From Algoriphagus sanaruensis (GTDB lineage Bacteria; Bacteroidota; Bacteroidia; Cytophagales; Cyclobacteriaceae), in contig NZ_CP012836.1 of assembly GCF_001593605.1 (NCBI RefSeq), positions 1-64,000 of the forward strand: a stretch of 64,000 nt of DNA, in the 5' to 3' direction. This document shows, piece after piece, positions 15,625-25,901 of this stretch. How positions within the stretch are numbered: position 1 is the stretch's first letter; each line of letters opens with the position of its first letter. The notes beneath the pieces were generated by a model that was not told where the DNA came from, ran no database searches, and saw nothing but the letters and a program-made list of their open reading frames with translations. The position numbers and the translations under genes are program-made.

Positions 15625-17115
15625 ATGGCCAAATTCTTTAAAACTCCCGGAGTCTATGTAGAGGAAGTCAGTATTTTCCCTCCTTCAGTGGCACAGGTTG
15701 AAACTGCAATCCCTGCCTTTATCGGATATACTGAAAAAGCAGAAATCAACGGAAAATCACTTCTGAATCAAGCCCAAAAAGTCCATTCTCTTTTGGAATT
15801 CCAGTCTTTTTTTGGTGGTGAATTTTCGCCCAAATTCACGATTGTTCCCAGAACCAGTCAAGATCGGCAGATCTTAACAATCGGAGCCCAGGATTATGGG
15901 ATCAATCTTTTGCCTTCCCAACACGCTTTTCTTTACAATGCCGTCAAAGACTTTTTTGTGCATGGTGGAGCTGCTTGCTACGTGATTTCTGTAGATATTT
16001 TTTCGGGCAAGCAGGAAGTACCGATCCAAAAAGAAAAGTTGTTGGGATATCCATCATCCAATCTCATTAACCCTGATCCTAAAGGCCTCAAAACCTTAGA
16101 AAATATCAACGAAGTAACACTTGTAGTCATTCCGGACGCAGTGGCTCTAGGGGACGAAGCGTATGAGGTTTACCGTGAAATGCTCGCACATTGTCATCAT
16201 TTGGGAAACCGATTTGCCATTTTAGATATTCCTGACGGGGATCAGCCGAGAAGATCGGAAGACAACTGTGTCGAGAGATTCAGAAATGGAATTGGAGAGG
16301 ATCACTTGAGCTTCGGTGCCGCCTACTATCCTTGGCTGGATCGGGTAGAAATTCCAAAATCTCTGACCTACAAAAATCTCGATCCTACCATTAATCTCAG
16401 CGAAATATTGCCGGAACCGAAAGCCAAAGAGGTACTGAACTCCGATCTAAAAAACCCAGAATATCTCCACCAGGCTCTTTGGAACATCAGCCATAGCTAC
16501 CGTCAGATTCTCGATGCTATGGCGAAATTCCTTAAACCAAGCCCACCTTCAGGGGCAATTGCTGGGATTTATGCCTTGGTGGACAGCTCCAGAGGAGTAT
16601 GGAAAGCACCTGCCAATGTCTCCTTAATGGGCTTCGAAAAACCCACGGTGACTATTTCCAGTGAGGAACAAGGACTTCTCAATGTCGATAGCCAATCGGG
16701 TAAATCGATCAATGCCCTTCGTCTGTTCCCTGGAAAAGGTGTACTCGTATGGGGTGCGAGAACGCTAGCTGGCAATGATCACGAATGGAGGTATATATCA
16801 GTGAAAAGAACATTTTTGATGATCGAGGAGTCCATTAAATCCAGTTTAGGTCATTTTGTCTTCGAACCGAATGATGCCAATACTTGGGCCCGAATCCGGG
16901 GGATGATAGAAAATTTTCTAACCTACCTTTGGAGGCAAGGAGCATTGACTGGTTCAAAGCCTGAACAGGCCTTTTATGTACGGGTGGGTTTGGGTCAAAC
17001 TATGACCGCCCAAGATATTTTAAATGGAAAGGCAATCATCGAAATCGGAATGGCAGTGTCAAAACCTGCTGAATTCAGCATTTTACGAATTTTGCTTACC
17101 ATGCAACCTCATTGA
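15625..17115 (+). CDS. Phage tail sheath-like protein (contractile injection system), solitary
   Basis: 496 residues. The N-terminus 'FKTPGVYVEEVSIFPPSVAQ' and 'TAIPAFIGYTEKA' is the sheath handshake region found in contractile phage tails and extracellular injection systems. The C-terminal domain ('RRTFLMIEESIKS'-like, here 'KRTFLMIEESIKSSLGHFVF', 'NDANTWARIRGMIENFLTYL', 'GQTMTAQDILNG') is the sheath C-terminal fold. Sheath subunits polymerise around the tube and contract. No tube, baseplate, spike, ATPase or capsid gene lies within the roughly 47 kb to the right or 15 kb to the left, so this is an orphan. It starts 48 bp after the NagZ-like gene. Codon use looks like its neighbours by eye. 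A stray sheath encoded apart from the main cluster, or a relic, are both possible. Confidence 0.88.
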   Translation: MAKFFKTPGVYVEEVSIFPPSVAQVETAIPAFIGYTEKAEINGKSLLNQAQKVHSLLEFQSFFGGEFSPKFTIVPRTSQDRQILTIGAQDYGINLLPSQHAFLYNAVKDFFVHGGAACYVISVDIFSGKQEVPIQKEKLLGYPSSNLINPDPKGLKTLENINEVTLVVIPDAVALGDEAYEVYREMLAHCHHLGNRFAILDIPDGDQPRRSEDNCVERFRNGIGEDHLSFGAAYYPWLDRVEIPKSLTYKNLDPTINLSEILPEPKAKEVLNSDLKNPEYLHQALWNISHSYRQILDAMAKFLKPSPPSGAIAGIYALVDSSRGVWKAPANVSLMGFEKPTVTISSEEQGLLNVDSQSGKSINALRLFPGKGVLVWGARTLAGNDHEWRYISVKRTFLMIEESIKSSLGHFVFEPNDANTWARIRGMIENFLTYLWRQGALTGSKPEQAFYVRVGLGQTMTAQDILNGKAIIEIGMAVSKPAEFSILRILLTMQPH

Positions 17116-17275
17116 AATGTTTTAGAGACGATCACTTTTAAAAAGCGGTAATTGATTTTTCCCTCCAATAGGGAAATAACCCTTCAGCTAATATTGGGAT
17201 AATGGCGAGTGTTCGGATATCCAATTAGGAATTAGCGACTTAAATCGATACTTTGATTTAGTAAACCCCTACTAA

Positions 17276-18106
17276 ATGAAACAATTTCTACCTCTTTTAG
17301 GCTTGGCAATAGTCCTGAGCAGTTGTAATTCGACGAAACTACCAACCACGCTCGGAGATTCTTCCAACGCTAGTTCCTTTGGGTATCATCCTATTGACCC
17401 ACTTCCAGCTTGGATCGAAAATAAAGAGGAAAGAAATCTGGATAATACAACCATTTTGGGTGCCATGTCAGATGAGACCATCCGATTAGCCATTGCTGAG
17501 GTGATGAATGATGGGACATTGAAATTTGGTACAATTTCAGTTGGTACGGCACATCATAGCTATGTGGTAATCCTCGATTACATTAAATACAGCACGGATT
17601 TTTTCAGAGTCGAATTTGACCAAGAAAACCCCACTGAATTCAGCGTTTTACCTCGATATGAGAAATCCAATGTGGAAAATTCCTACGATCCGATTATTCG
17701 TACGATTGAGGAAGGTGATGCAGTAGTCCCAGTTTACGTGGGCGTTGGATTGCGATTAACAGCAAGTTTTACCGCTAACAAAAATGGAGTAGATCTTGGA
17801 AATTTATTTGCAATTGGCGCCCAAGCTTCGTCAGATCAAATAACCGGAACCTTAACGGTACAAACCTTGGGAGTCAGTGGCGATAATATTTCTTCTATCA
17901 TTCCAATGCCCAGCGAAATCAATCCCACCACGATCCAAAATGCAATTTTATCACTTGGGACGATCAAGGCTAAGCTTTATGATGAAAAAACAGTAATCAC
18001 ACCTAGGGCAGTTGGTGTTTACAACTTAATTGGTGGCTCGTCAAAAACTATAAATAAGTTTGTTTCTTCTATTCTAATGGAACGACCAAAACTTACCGTC
18101 TACTAG
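17276..18106 (+). CDS. Unrecognised lipoprotein
   Basis: 276 residues. Clear lipoprotein signal: 'KQFLPLLGLAIVLSSC' with the cysteine at about 17. I do not recognise the mature protein. It is predicted mostly beta, with a Gly-rich central part ('VPVYVGVGLRLTASFTANK', 'GTLTVQTLGVSGDNIS') and a C-terminal 'AVGVYNLIGGSSKTINKF'. It follows the sheath gene by 160 bp on the same strand and is closed by a strong hairpin at 18134-18173. A -7-like word (TACTTTG) lies about 25 bp upstream, so it may have its own promoter. Any link to the sheath gene is positional only. Confidence 0.8.
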   Translation: MKQFLPLLGLAIVLSSCNSTKLPTTLGDSSNASSFGYHPIDPLPAWIENKEERNLDNTTILGAMSDETIRLAIAEVMNDGTLKFGTISVGTAHHSYVVILDYIKYSTDFFRVEFDQENPTEFSVLPRYEKSNVENSYDPIIRTIEEGDAVVPVYVGVGLRLTASFTANKNGVDLGNLFAIGAQASSDQITGTLTVQTLGVSGDNISSIIPMPSEINPTTIQNAILSLGTIKAKLYDEKTVITPRAVGVYNLIGGSSKTINKFVSSILMERPKLTVY

Positions 18107-18133
18107 TCTGAACGACCAACTTTGATTTAAATG

Positions 18134-18173
18134 AAGAACCCTCCAGAAAATAATCCGGAGGGTTCTTTTTTAC
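18134..18173 (+). terminator. Rho-independent terminator
   Basis: 11-bp perfect inverted repeat aagaaccctcc (18134-18144) and ggagggttctt (18157-18167), 12-nt loop, followed by a T-run. It ends the lipoprotein gene and overlaps the last codons of the convergent aldose epimerase gene. Confidence 0.85.
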
Positions 18174-19306
18174 TTTTCTACCGAGAATCGATACTCGATG
18201 TTGTGGGTGTATTTCTCGCCAGGATTTAAAATCGGGCTTGGGAAATTATCGTGATTGATCGCATCAGGCCAGTTTTGAGACTCGAGGCAAAAGCCCCAAT
18301 GCTTGTCATAGGTTTTTCCATCTGCTCCTGCAAAGTTTGACAGGAAGTTTCCGGTATAAAACTGCACCCCCATATTATCTGAATACATATCCATCACTCG
18401 TCCACTTTCGGCGTGGCGCACTCGAACAAAGTGCTTCATATCAGCGGTTTTTTCCATCTTCATGACCATATTATGATCAAATCCACCGGCATTGGCAGCG
18501 ATCTGATCTCCTAGGATTTTTGGAGTGCGGAAGTCGAATGGTGTTCCAGTTACATCTTTTACTTCCCCAGTTGGAATCAATTCATCATCAACGGGAGTGT
18601 AGGCATCGGCCCAAAACTGAAACTCATGATCCTGAACATCCCGCTTCACTCCGCCGAGGTTGAAGTAAGTATGATTAGTCAGATTGAGAATGGTCTTTTT
18701 GTCTGTAGTGGATTCGAAGCGGATTCTTAAGGTATTATCTGCTGTCAATTCCATCCAAAGGGTAGTTTCTAGATTTCCAGGATACCCTTCTTCACCATCC
18801 ACACTGAGGTAGGTCATTTTCACTCCCACCACGGAATCATTTGAGTAAGTTTCCGGTGTCCAAACCTTTTTATTGAAACCTTCCACTCCGCCATGTAGGT
18901 GATTATCCCCATTGGTTTTTGCCAGTTCGTAAGTCGTACCATCGAGCGTAAATTTTGCATCAGCGATTCGATTGGCTACACGTCCAGCTGTAGCTCCAAA
19001 GAAAGGATTAGGCTTAGTCAAATACTCCTCGACCGTATCCAAAGTCAAGGTGATATTTTCCTTGGTTCCATTTTTATCCGGAGTGATGATTTTAGTAATC
19101 AATCCCCCGTAATTGGACATTTCTACTTGCATGTTGCCATTATCGAGGAGGTAATGGAAAACGGGCTGGCCATTGTGTTCGGCCACTTGTTCTGCTTTGA
19201 TCATAAAGTTGATTTCTTCTTTGATAGGTTCTTGGGTGTCTTTTTGAGAGCAGGCAAAGGCTAATGAAAGGATAGCTGCAGTGCCTAAGATAGAAGTGTA
19301 TTTCAT
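18170..19306 (-). CDS. galM: Aldose 1-epimerase (galactose mutarotase) lipoprotein
   Basis: 378 residues with an N-terminal lipoprotein-like signal ('AAILSLAFAC'). The mature part is a GalM beta-sandwich: 'MSNYGGLITKIITPDK', 'GRVANRIADAKFTLDG', 'NGDNHLHGG', 'NLTNHTYFNLGG' with the catalytic His, 'FDHNMVM', and 'GVQFYTGNFL' with the distal 'FCLESQNWPDAINH' carrying the catalytic Glu. It interconverts alpha and beta anomers of aldoses, here probably in the periplasm. Transcribed leftward alone; no sugar operon adjoins it. Confidence 0.93.
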   Translation of the reverse strand: MKYTSILGTAAILSLAFACSQKDTQEPIKEEINFMIKAEQVAEHNGQPVFHYLLDNGNMQVEMSNYGGLITKIITPDKNGTKENITLTLDTVEEYLTKPNPFFGATAGRVANRIADAKFTLDGTTYELAKTNGDNHLHGGVEGFNKKVWTPETYSNDSVVGVKMTYLSVDGEEGYPGNLETTLWMELTADNTLRIRFESTTDKKTILNLTNHTYFNLGGVKRDVQDHEFQFWADAYTPVDDELIPTGEVKDVTGTPFDFRTPKILGDQIAANAGGFDHNMVMKMEKTADMKHFVRVRHAESGRVMDMYSDNMGVQFYTGNFLSNFAGADGKTYDKHWGFCLESQNWPDAINHDNFPSPILNPGEKYTHNIEYRFSVEK

Positions 19307-19397
19307 GAATTTTGAGATTGCAAAATTGGAAGATTGGAAAATTGGAAAATTAAAGAAAGTCCATTTTTGGTTTTAATGGATTGAAGCTTAAGACTAC

Positions 19398-19427
19398 CTC
19401 GTAAATCATACTTCGTAACTCGTAAAT
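19398..19427 (-). repeat. Dispersed intergenic repeat, copy 2
   Basis: On the minus strand this is atttacgagttacg, seven bases (aagtatg), then atttacgag: the same two halves as at 13963-13985. It lies between the aldose epimerase and the amidohydrolase. Confidence 0.6.
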
Positions 19428-19428
19428 T

Positions 19429-20796
19429 TTATTGCCTGAGGTATTTCTGCCTTATCAGATTAAGTTCCAGCTGGAGTTCATCGCGCTGAATAAATTTCCC
19501 CTGAATCATAATAGCCTGAGGCTTTTGCATCGTAGTCAAATCTTCTAGGGGATTTTTTTGAACCAAAACAAATTCCGCCGCAGCACCTGGTTTTAATACT
19601 CCCCATTGATCTTCCTGATTCATGTATTTGGCAGGATTTACGGTTCCAGTTTTTAGTATTTCATAATTGGACATGCCTGCTTTGGACATAGATTCGATTT
19701 CTCGATGGATAGAAAAGCCAGGAACATTAAACACTTGAGGGGAATCCGAACTCATGATCATGGGAACCCCTGCTTTGTGAAGCTCCAAGAAAAGCCATTG
19801 TCTAAACTCCAGATAGGGCTTTACCTTTGCTTCTGCTAAAACCCCATCCGCTTCCATTTTTGATTTGGTATTGTACCACTGCGTCACCAAGAGTCCCGGT
19901 AAGTAAAACATTTCAGGTTGCTGACGAAGCTCATAAGCAGGTTGATACCCAAAGTATCGCTCAAAAAGCGTCAATGTAGGGGCCATCCACGTTTTGTTTT
20001 CCAAACAAAGCTGAATCAAGCCCTGAAGTTTAGATTTGTCCACTTGTCCGACCAAGTTCATATTAAATGGACCGGAAACAGTAGGGTCTATCGTCGTCCC
20101 ATCTGGCAACATAGCTTCCAAAAACCCGTCAATATGCTCCACAGACCGATAGCCACGAGTCACTGAAGTCACTAATCCAACGTCCAAAGACACATGGCCT
20201 CCATAGAAAATCCCCTGCTTTTTTGCCTCATCCGCAATGGCCAAAAACTTTGGAGTATCCAGTCCGGGATGCAACTTGAGATGATCATATCCTACTTCTT
20301 TTTGAGCTCTAACCATCGCACGTCCAGCCTCGGGATCAGCCACTGAGGTTCCATTGAGTGATGGCCCAGAGACAAAGGTCCTTGGTCCCAATAATTCTCC
20401 CTTCATCACTCGATCACGAAGTGCCAAATGCGATTCATGGCCCAACATACTTCTAATCCGTAAAACCCCATTCGCTAAATAAAGCATCATCACTTCTTCT
20501 TGAAACTCGGGGCCAAATTGCTCTGGATTAGGAAGGTGACCATGAAATTCTGCCAAACCTGGAAAAACATACATTCCTCGTCCATCTAAAGTTCGAACAC
20601 CAGCCACCGATATTTCATCTTCTGGAGCGATCTCCATAATCACCCCATCCTTTACATAGATCGAGTGGTCCTCTAAGACCTGATCATCTAGCATCGTGAT
20701 GACATTCAGATGATTGATGACAAGTTCTTGGGAAAAAGCAGGCGCGAAAGAATTACCTAAAAAAAGGAGAAATAACAGAATAGTTATTCGTCTCAT
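19429..20796 (-). CDS. Secreted amidohydrolase family protein
   Basis: 455 residues. Signal peptide at residues 1-22 ('ITILLFLLFLGNSFAPAFSQ'). Metal-dependent amidohydrolase TIM barrel with flanking beta domain: 'HxH' in 'AEFHGHLP' (residues 84-88 region), further His residues in 'LKLHPGL', 'YGGHVSLDVG' and 'SVEHIDG', and the catalytic Asp in 'IMSSDSPQVF'. The C-terminal 'WGVLKPGAAAEFVLVQKNPLE' is the usual closing motif of imidazolonepropionase-like/prolidase-type amidohydrolases. It is probably a periplasmic hydrolase of a cyclic amide or peptide; the substrate is not deducible. No near neighbours on the same strand suggest a pathway. Confidence 0.88.
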   Translation of the reverse strand: MRRITILLFLLFLGNSFAPAFSQELVINHLNVITMLDDQVLEDHSIYVKDGVIMEIAPEDEISVAGVRTLDGRGMYVFPGLAEFHGHLPNPEQFGPEFQEEVMMLYLANGVLRIRSMLGHESHLALRDRVMKGELLGPRTFVSGPSLNGTSVADPEAGRAMVRAQKEVGYDHLKLHPGLDTPKFLAIADEAKKQGIFYGGHVSLDVGLVTSVTRGYRSVEHIDGFLEAMLPDGTTIDPTVSGPFNMNLVGQVDKSKLQGLIQLCLENKTWMAPTLTLFERYFGYQPAYELRQQPEMFYLPGLLVTQWYNTKSKMEADGVLAEAKVKPYLEFRQWLFLELHKAGVPMIMSSDSPQVFNVPGFSIHREIESMSKAGMSNYEILKTGTVNPAKYMNQEDQWGVLKPGAAAEFVLVQKNPLEDLTTMQKPQAIMIQGKFIQRDELQLELNLIRQKYLRQ

Positions 20797-20973
20797 AGTT
20801 AGAAGGGTTAGGTTGGGAAACTTAAGTTCGGCCTTTCCCTTGTGTAAACCAATCCGGTGGTGGATTTTTTTGAAATCACCCCAGAGGCGCAGAGCCCGCC
20901 GTGGATTATAGAAAATAGGGAAAAAATAATCTGGGAAGTCCTGTGACTTTTTCGTTGAATATCGGCGGGAAAC

Positions 20974-21009
20974 TAAAACAAAAAAGAGGCTGAATCGCTC
21001 CAGCCCCTC
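20974..21009 (-). terminator. Rho-independent terminator of the gntK-gnd fusion
   Basis: Stem gaggctg (20986-20992) with cagcccctc (21001-21009) and a two-base bulge, followed leftward by a run of As on the plus strand (Us in the RNA). 22 bp after the stop at 21031. Confidence 0.7.
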
Positions 21010-21030
21010 GTATATCGTAATTCGAAAATC

Positions 21031-22926
21031 TTAAATCCATTGGGTGTGGTAAAACTTCCCGCTTGGATCGTCTTTGCGCTGATAAGTATGTGCTCCGAAA
21101 TAATCTCGTTGTGCTTGAATCACGGATGCTGAAGATTCAGCGGTGATTCTACCTAACAAATAATTGATTCCAGCACTCATCACTGGCAAGGCAAACCCAT
21201 GGGTTAATCCCAGTCCGACTAGTTCAGCTAGGTCTTTCCGACCAGAAATCACTTGTTCCTTGACTCCCGGCATTTCAAAGAAAGAGCTTGAATCGGAATA
21301 ATTAGCGGAAATATTTTCCATTAATCCTGATCGGATAATACAGCCATTGGTCCAGATTCGAGAAATCTCATTGAAGTTCAATTTCCAATCTTTCGTATCT
21401 GAAACAGTCTTCATCAATCGGAATCCAACCTCATGGTTTATGATTCGTGCTAAAGCGTAGGCCGACTTTATTTTAGGCAACCATGACTCCAGAGATCCAT
21501 CTACCTTTTGAAATTCGTGATGGAAAGTTTTAGAGAATGCCACTCGCTGCGCTTTTTCTCCAGAAACTCCCCGAGCATTTACTGATTCCGCCAAAGGACT
21601 GTATGGGATGCCGTACTCTAATGCAGTTGTCAAAGACCAAGCCCCCGTTCCTTTTTGGCCGGCTTGGTCGAGGATTTTATCAAGTAGCAATTCCCCAATT
21701 TCCTTATATAAAAGTAAATCTGCAGTTATTTCAAGCAAGAAGGACTTCAATTCTCCTTGACCCCATTCCGAGAAGATCCCAGATACCTGATCTGCTGAAC
21801 AGCCAAATCCAAAGCGTAATACATGAACCAACTCTGCCAAAACCTGCATTTCGCCATACTCGATGGAGTTATGCACCATTTTGATAAAATGACCAGAGCC
21901 TCCTGGACCCACGTACGTAACGCATGGCTTTCCATCTTTGTCTTTGGCAGAAATCCTTCCCAAAAAATCCTCCACCATGGCATAGCCTTCGGCGTTTCCT
22001 CCTGGCATAATCGAAGGCCCTTTACGGGCTCCCTCTTCGCCACCTGACACACCCATCGGTAAAAAGTGCATTCCCACTTCTTTGAGTCGATCTACTCTTC
22101 GCTCGGAATCCTTGTAAAAGGAGTTACCTCCATCAATCACCAAATCATCTTTTTCCAAAATCGGAAGCAATGCGTCTAATTGTGCATCGATAGCTGCGCC
22201 TGCCGGAATCATCATTAGAATTCGACGGGGCTTTTCAAGCGAATCCACAAACTGCTGCAAATCTTCAAAAGCCAGCATATTGGAAAATTCAGGGTGCTCG
22301 TCAAGCACTTTTTGAGCAATTCCTTCTTCTTTTCCGGCAACAAATCGGTTGTAAAGTGATACGGGAACGCCCTTTTCGGCGAGATTCAGCGCCAGGCTTT
22401 TCCCCATGACGCCCATCCCGATGACACCCATTTTCATGTTCATAGGTTGAGATTTTAAATAGTGAAGGGAAGCTTCCAGCAAATCTTCCGGAGTCCCAGT
22501 AATATCAAGTAAAAGACCCGAGTCTGGTTTTTCCCAAACAGCCATTTGAGAATCCAGCATTCCTGCCTTCATGTAGTGATTTTTTCTAGCAAGCATCCGC
22601 TCCCAGATTAAGTCTCGATCACCAGTTAGGTGAATCCATCGGAGATTAGAGGTCACGGAGAGCTTTTCCCTGTAGGTATTTTTTAAGGCTGAGCAGGCCA
22701 ATACTGCACCACCTTTTTGCTCAGAAGACAAAAGCTGATCGGCTAAAGCCTGAAGCCAGGGCTGACGGTCTTCGTCATTCAGCGGATGTCCGGCACTCAT
22801 TTTCGCAATGTTTTCTTCTGGATGAAAATGATCTGCATCGAAAAAAGGGAGCTTTAGTCTTTCGGATAAAAGCGTTCCAAGGGTAGTTTTCCCCGTTCCC
22901 GATACACCAGTGACGATTACAAGCAT
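21031..22926 (-). CDS. Gluconokinase / 6-phosphogluconate dehydrogenase fusion
   Basis: 631 residues with two complete enzymes. Residues 1-160 are a GntK-type gluconokinase: P-loop 'GVSGTGKTT' (7-15), 'FFDADHFHPEENIAKMSAGHP', 'LNDEDRQPWL', 'LACSALKNTYREKL'. Residues 164-631 are a full 6-phosphogluconate dehydrogenase: Rossmann motif 'VIGMGVMGKSLALNLA' (168-183), 'VIDGGNSFYKDSERR', 'MGVSGGEEGARKGPSIMPGG', catalytic K349 in 'GHFIKMVHN' and E356 in 'SIEYGEM', 'GTGAW', and C-terminal 'AQRDYFGAHTYQR'. The first half phosphorylates gluconate and the second oxidatively decarboxylates the product to ribulose 5-phosphate with NADP, so one polypeptide does two consecutive steps. Three Met codons at the junction (162, 164, 166) could allow internal initiation of free Gnd. 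Cytosolic. Confidence 0.95.
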   Translation of the reverse strand: MLVIVTGVSGTGKTTLGTLLSERLKLPFFDADHFHPEENIAKMSAGHPLNDEDRQPWLQALADQLLSSEQKGGAVLACSALKNTYREKLSVTSNLRWIHLTGDRDLIWERMLARKNHYMKAGMLDSQMAVWEKPDSGLLLDITGTPEDLLEASLHYLKSQPMNMKMGVIGMGVMGKSLALNLAEKGVPVSLYNRFVAGKEEGIAQKVLDEHPEFSNMLAFEDLQQFVDSLEKPRRILMMIPAGAAIDAQLDALLPILEKDDLVIDGGNSFYKDSERRVDRLKEVGMHFLPMGVSGGEEGARKGPSIMPGGNAEGYAMVEDFLGRISAKDKDGKPCVTYVGPGGSGHFIKMVHNSIEYGEMQVLAELVHVLRFGFGCSADQVSGIFSEWGQGELKSFLLEITADLLLYKEIGELLLDKILDQAGQKGTGAWSLTTALEYGIPYSPLAESVNARGVSGEKAQRVAFSKTFHHEFQKVDGSLESWLPKIKSAYALARIINHEVGFRLMKTVSDTKDWKLNFNEISRIWTNGCIIRSGLMENISANYSDSSSFFEMPGVKEQVISGRKDLAELVGLGLTHGFALPVMSAGINYLLGRITAESSASVIQAQRDYFGAHTYQRKDDPSGKFYHTQWI

Positions 22927-23103
22927 GGCGCGAAGTTAATTCATTTGACGTCAACGACACATAATAAAAATGATATTGTAATTAGTCGACCTAGCCCAGT
23001 CCACAGAAATTAAAAAATCTCAGTCTAGGGTGGATCGTCAACTGTCGTCCGTGGGCTGTGGACTAAATTTAGAATCTTTTAATTTTTTCAAATTTTCAAT
23101 CCT

Positions 23104-23111
23104 TACCTTTG
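23104..23111 (+). promoter_or_regulatory. -7 box of the ABC-F gene
   Basis: TACCTTTG, a perfect match to TAnnTTTG, 20 bp upstream of the ATG at 23132. It supports that start rather than one 102 bp upstream. The -33 region is T-rich without a TTG at the usual spacing. Confidence 0.55.
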
Positions 23112-23131
23112 CCGCTTCAATTCTACCAATC

Positions 23132-24766
<1,635 letters not shown>

Positions 24767-24799
24767 TCAGTAAGCAGTCGCAGCTGTCAGAAAAAAGTA

Positions 24800-24830
24800 A
24801 ATCCGAGGCGAAAGCTTCGGATTTTTTTTT
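24800..24830 (+). terminator. Rho-independent terminator of the ABC-F gene
   Basis: Stem aatccga (24800-24806) and tcggatt (24816-24822) enclosing 'ggcgaaagct', followed by nine or more Ts. Confidence 0.8.
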
Positions 24831-24861
24831 GCACCAGATTTCAAATTAATTGTAATAGACA

Positions 24862-25899
24862 TTATTCCTCAAAAGGAAACCTTACAAGCTTTTCTTCCTT
24901 GCTCGATTGATAAATCGCCCGAATAAGTTCGAGTGACTTTCTAGACTTTGGCCCATCGACTTCAGGCCGATTTCCGGCTTCTATTGATTGGAGAAAATCC
25001 ATCCATTGTTTGGCATGAAGTTCGAAACCGATGGCATTTGGATCCGAAGAACCTGATGCAATTTTGTTTTCAGTAGCCGAAAGAGAGCTTTGAACTCCTC
25101 GAATATTCCAGGAAATCAATTTTCCTCCCTCTAAAATAGCACTCCCCTCTGTCCCATAAATCTCCAAACGTTCTGGATATCCGGGATAAAGGGAAGTTCC
25201 TGCCGTAATCGTCCCCAAGGCACCAGATTTGAAATTCACCAAGACAGCTCCCAAATCCTCTCCTTCAATCGGGTAAAGGGTAGTTTTAACTTTCCCAAAA
25301 ACAGACTTTACCTCCCCCATCGCTTCCAAAAGCAAATCCAGGGTATGAATTGCTTGATTGATTAATGCACCTCCACCATCATATGCCAAGGTTCCTTTCC
25401 ACTGACTGGAAGTATAATAAGCAGCATCACGAAACCAGTTGATGGCTGCATTTCCCATGAGTAAACGGCCAAAAGCCCCTGTTTGAATCGCTTCTTTTAA
25501 CCGTATAAAATCTGGAGAAAACCGGTTTTGGAAAACAACTCCCAAGTTGACTTGGTGTCTTTCTGCGGCCTTAATTAATTGATCAGCTCGGTCAAGTGTT
25601 ACTTCGATTGGCTTTTCGACAAACACATGTTTACCAGCTTGAATAGCCGCAAGCGCAGGTTCCAAATGCATCCCACTCGGAGTGCAAATACACACCACAT
25701 CAAGATCTGGAATCTCCACAAACTGATCCCAATCGCTCAGTATCGGAACGGAAAATGAAGATTGAGCCTTAATCACGCTTGCAGGATTCGGATTATAAAG
25801 TCCTACCAACTCGGCATTGGCCAAAGACTCAATCGCCTGGGCATGCTTGAGAGCAATAGCACCAGTCCCGACAATCCCTATTTTATGTGATTTCCTCAT
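24862..25899 (-). CDS. Gfo/Idh/MocA family oxidoreductase (cytosolic)
   Basis: 345 residues, no signal peptide. N-terminal Rossmann domain: 'IGIVGTGAIALKHAQAI' (residues 7-23), 'VCICTPSGMHLEPALAAIQAGKHVF' interrupted by ordinary loops, and 'VEKPIEV' with the catalytic lysine near 96. C-terminal domain contains 'LINQAIHTLDLLLEAMG'. Such enzymes dehydrogenate sugars, inositols or their phosphates with NAD(P). It begins 2 bp after the stop of the MtfA-like gene, so the two are probably one transcript. Unlike the Tat-exported homologue at 1736-3088 it is expected in the cytosol. Substrate unknown. Confidence 0.9.
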   Translation of the reverse strand: MRKSHKIGIVGTGAIALKHAQAIESLANAELVGLYNPNPASVIKAQSSFSVPILSDWDQFVEIPDLDVVCICTPSGMHLEPALAAIQAGKHVFVEKPIEVTLDRADQLIKAAERHQVNLGVVFQNRFSPDFIRLKEAIQTGAFGRLLMGNAAINWFRDAAYYTSSQWKGTLAYDGGGALINQAIHTLDLLLEAMGEVKSVFGKVKTTLYPIEGEDLGAVLVNFKSGALGTITAGTSLYPGYPERLEIYGTEGSAILEGGKLISWNIRGVQSSLSATENKIASGSSDPNAIGFELHAKQWMDFLQSIEAGNRPEVDGPKSRKSLELIRAIYQSSKEEKLVRFPFEE

Positions 25900-25901
25900 G
25901 C

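Noticed and set aside
15625..18106. Prophage or complete injection-system locus
   Set aside because: Only a sheath gene is present; no tube, baseplate, spike, ATPase, integrase, portal or capsid gene is seen.
18134..18173. Regulatory inverted repeat for galM
   Set aside because: It lies at the 3' ends of two convergent genes and has a T-run, so a terminator is the simpler reading.
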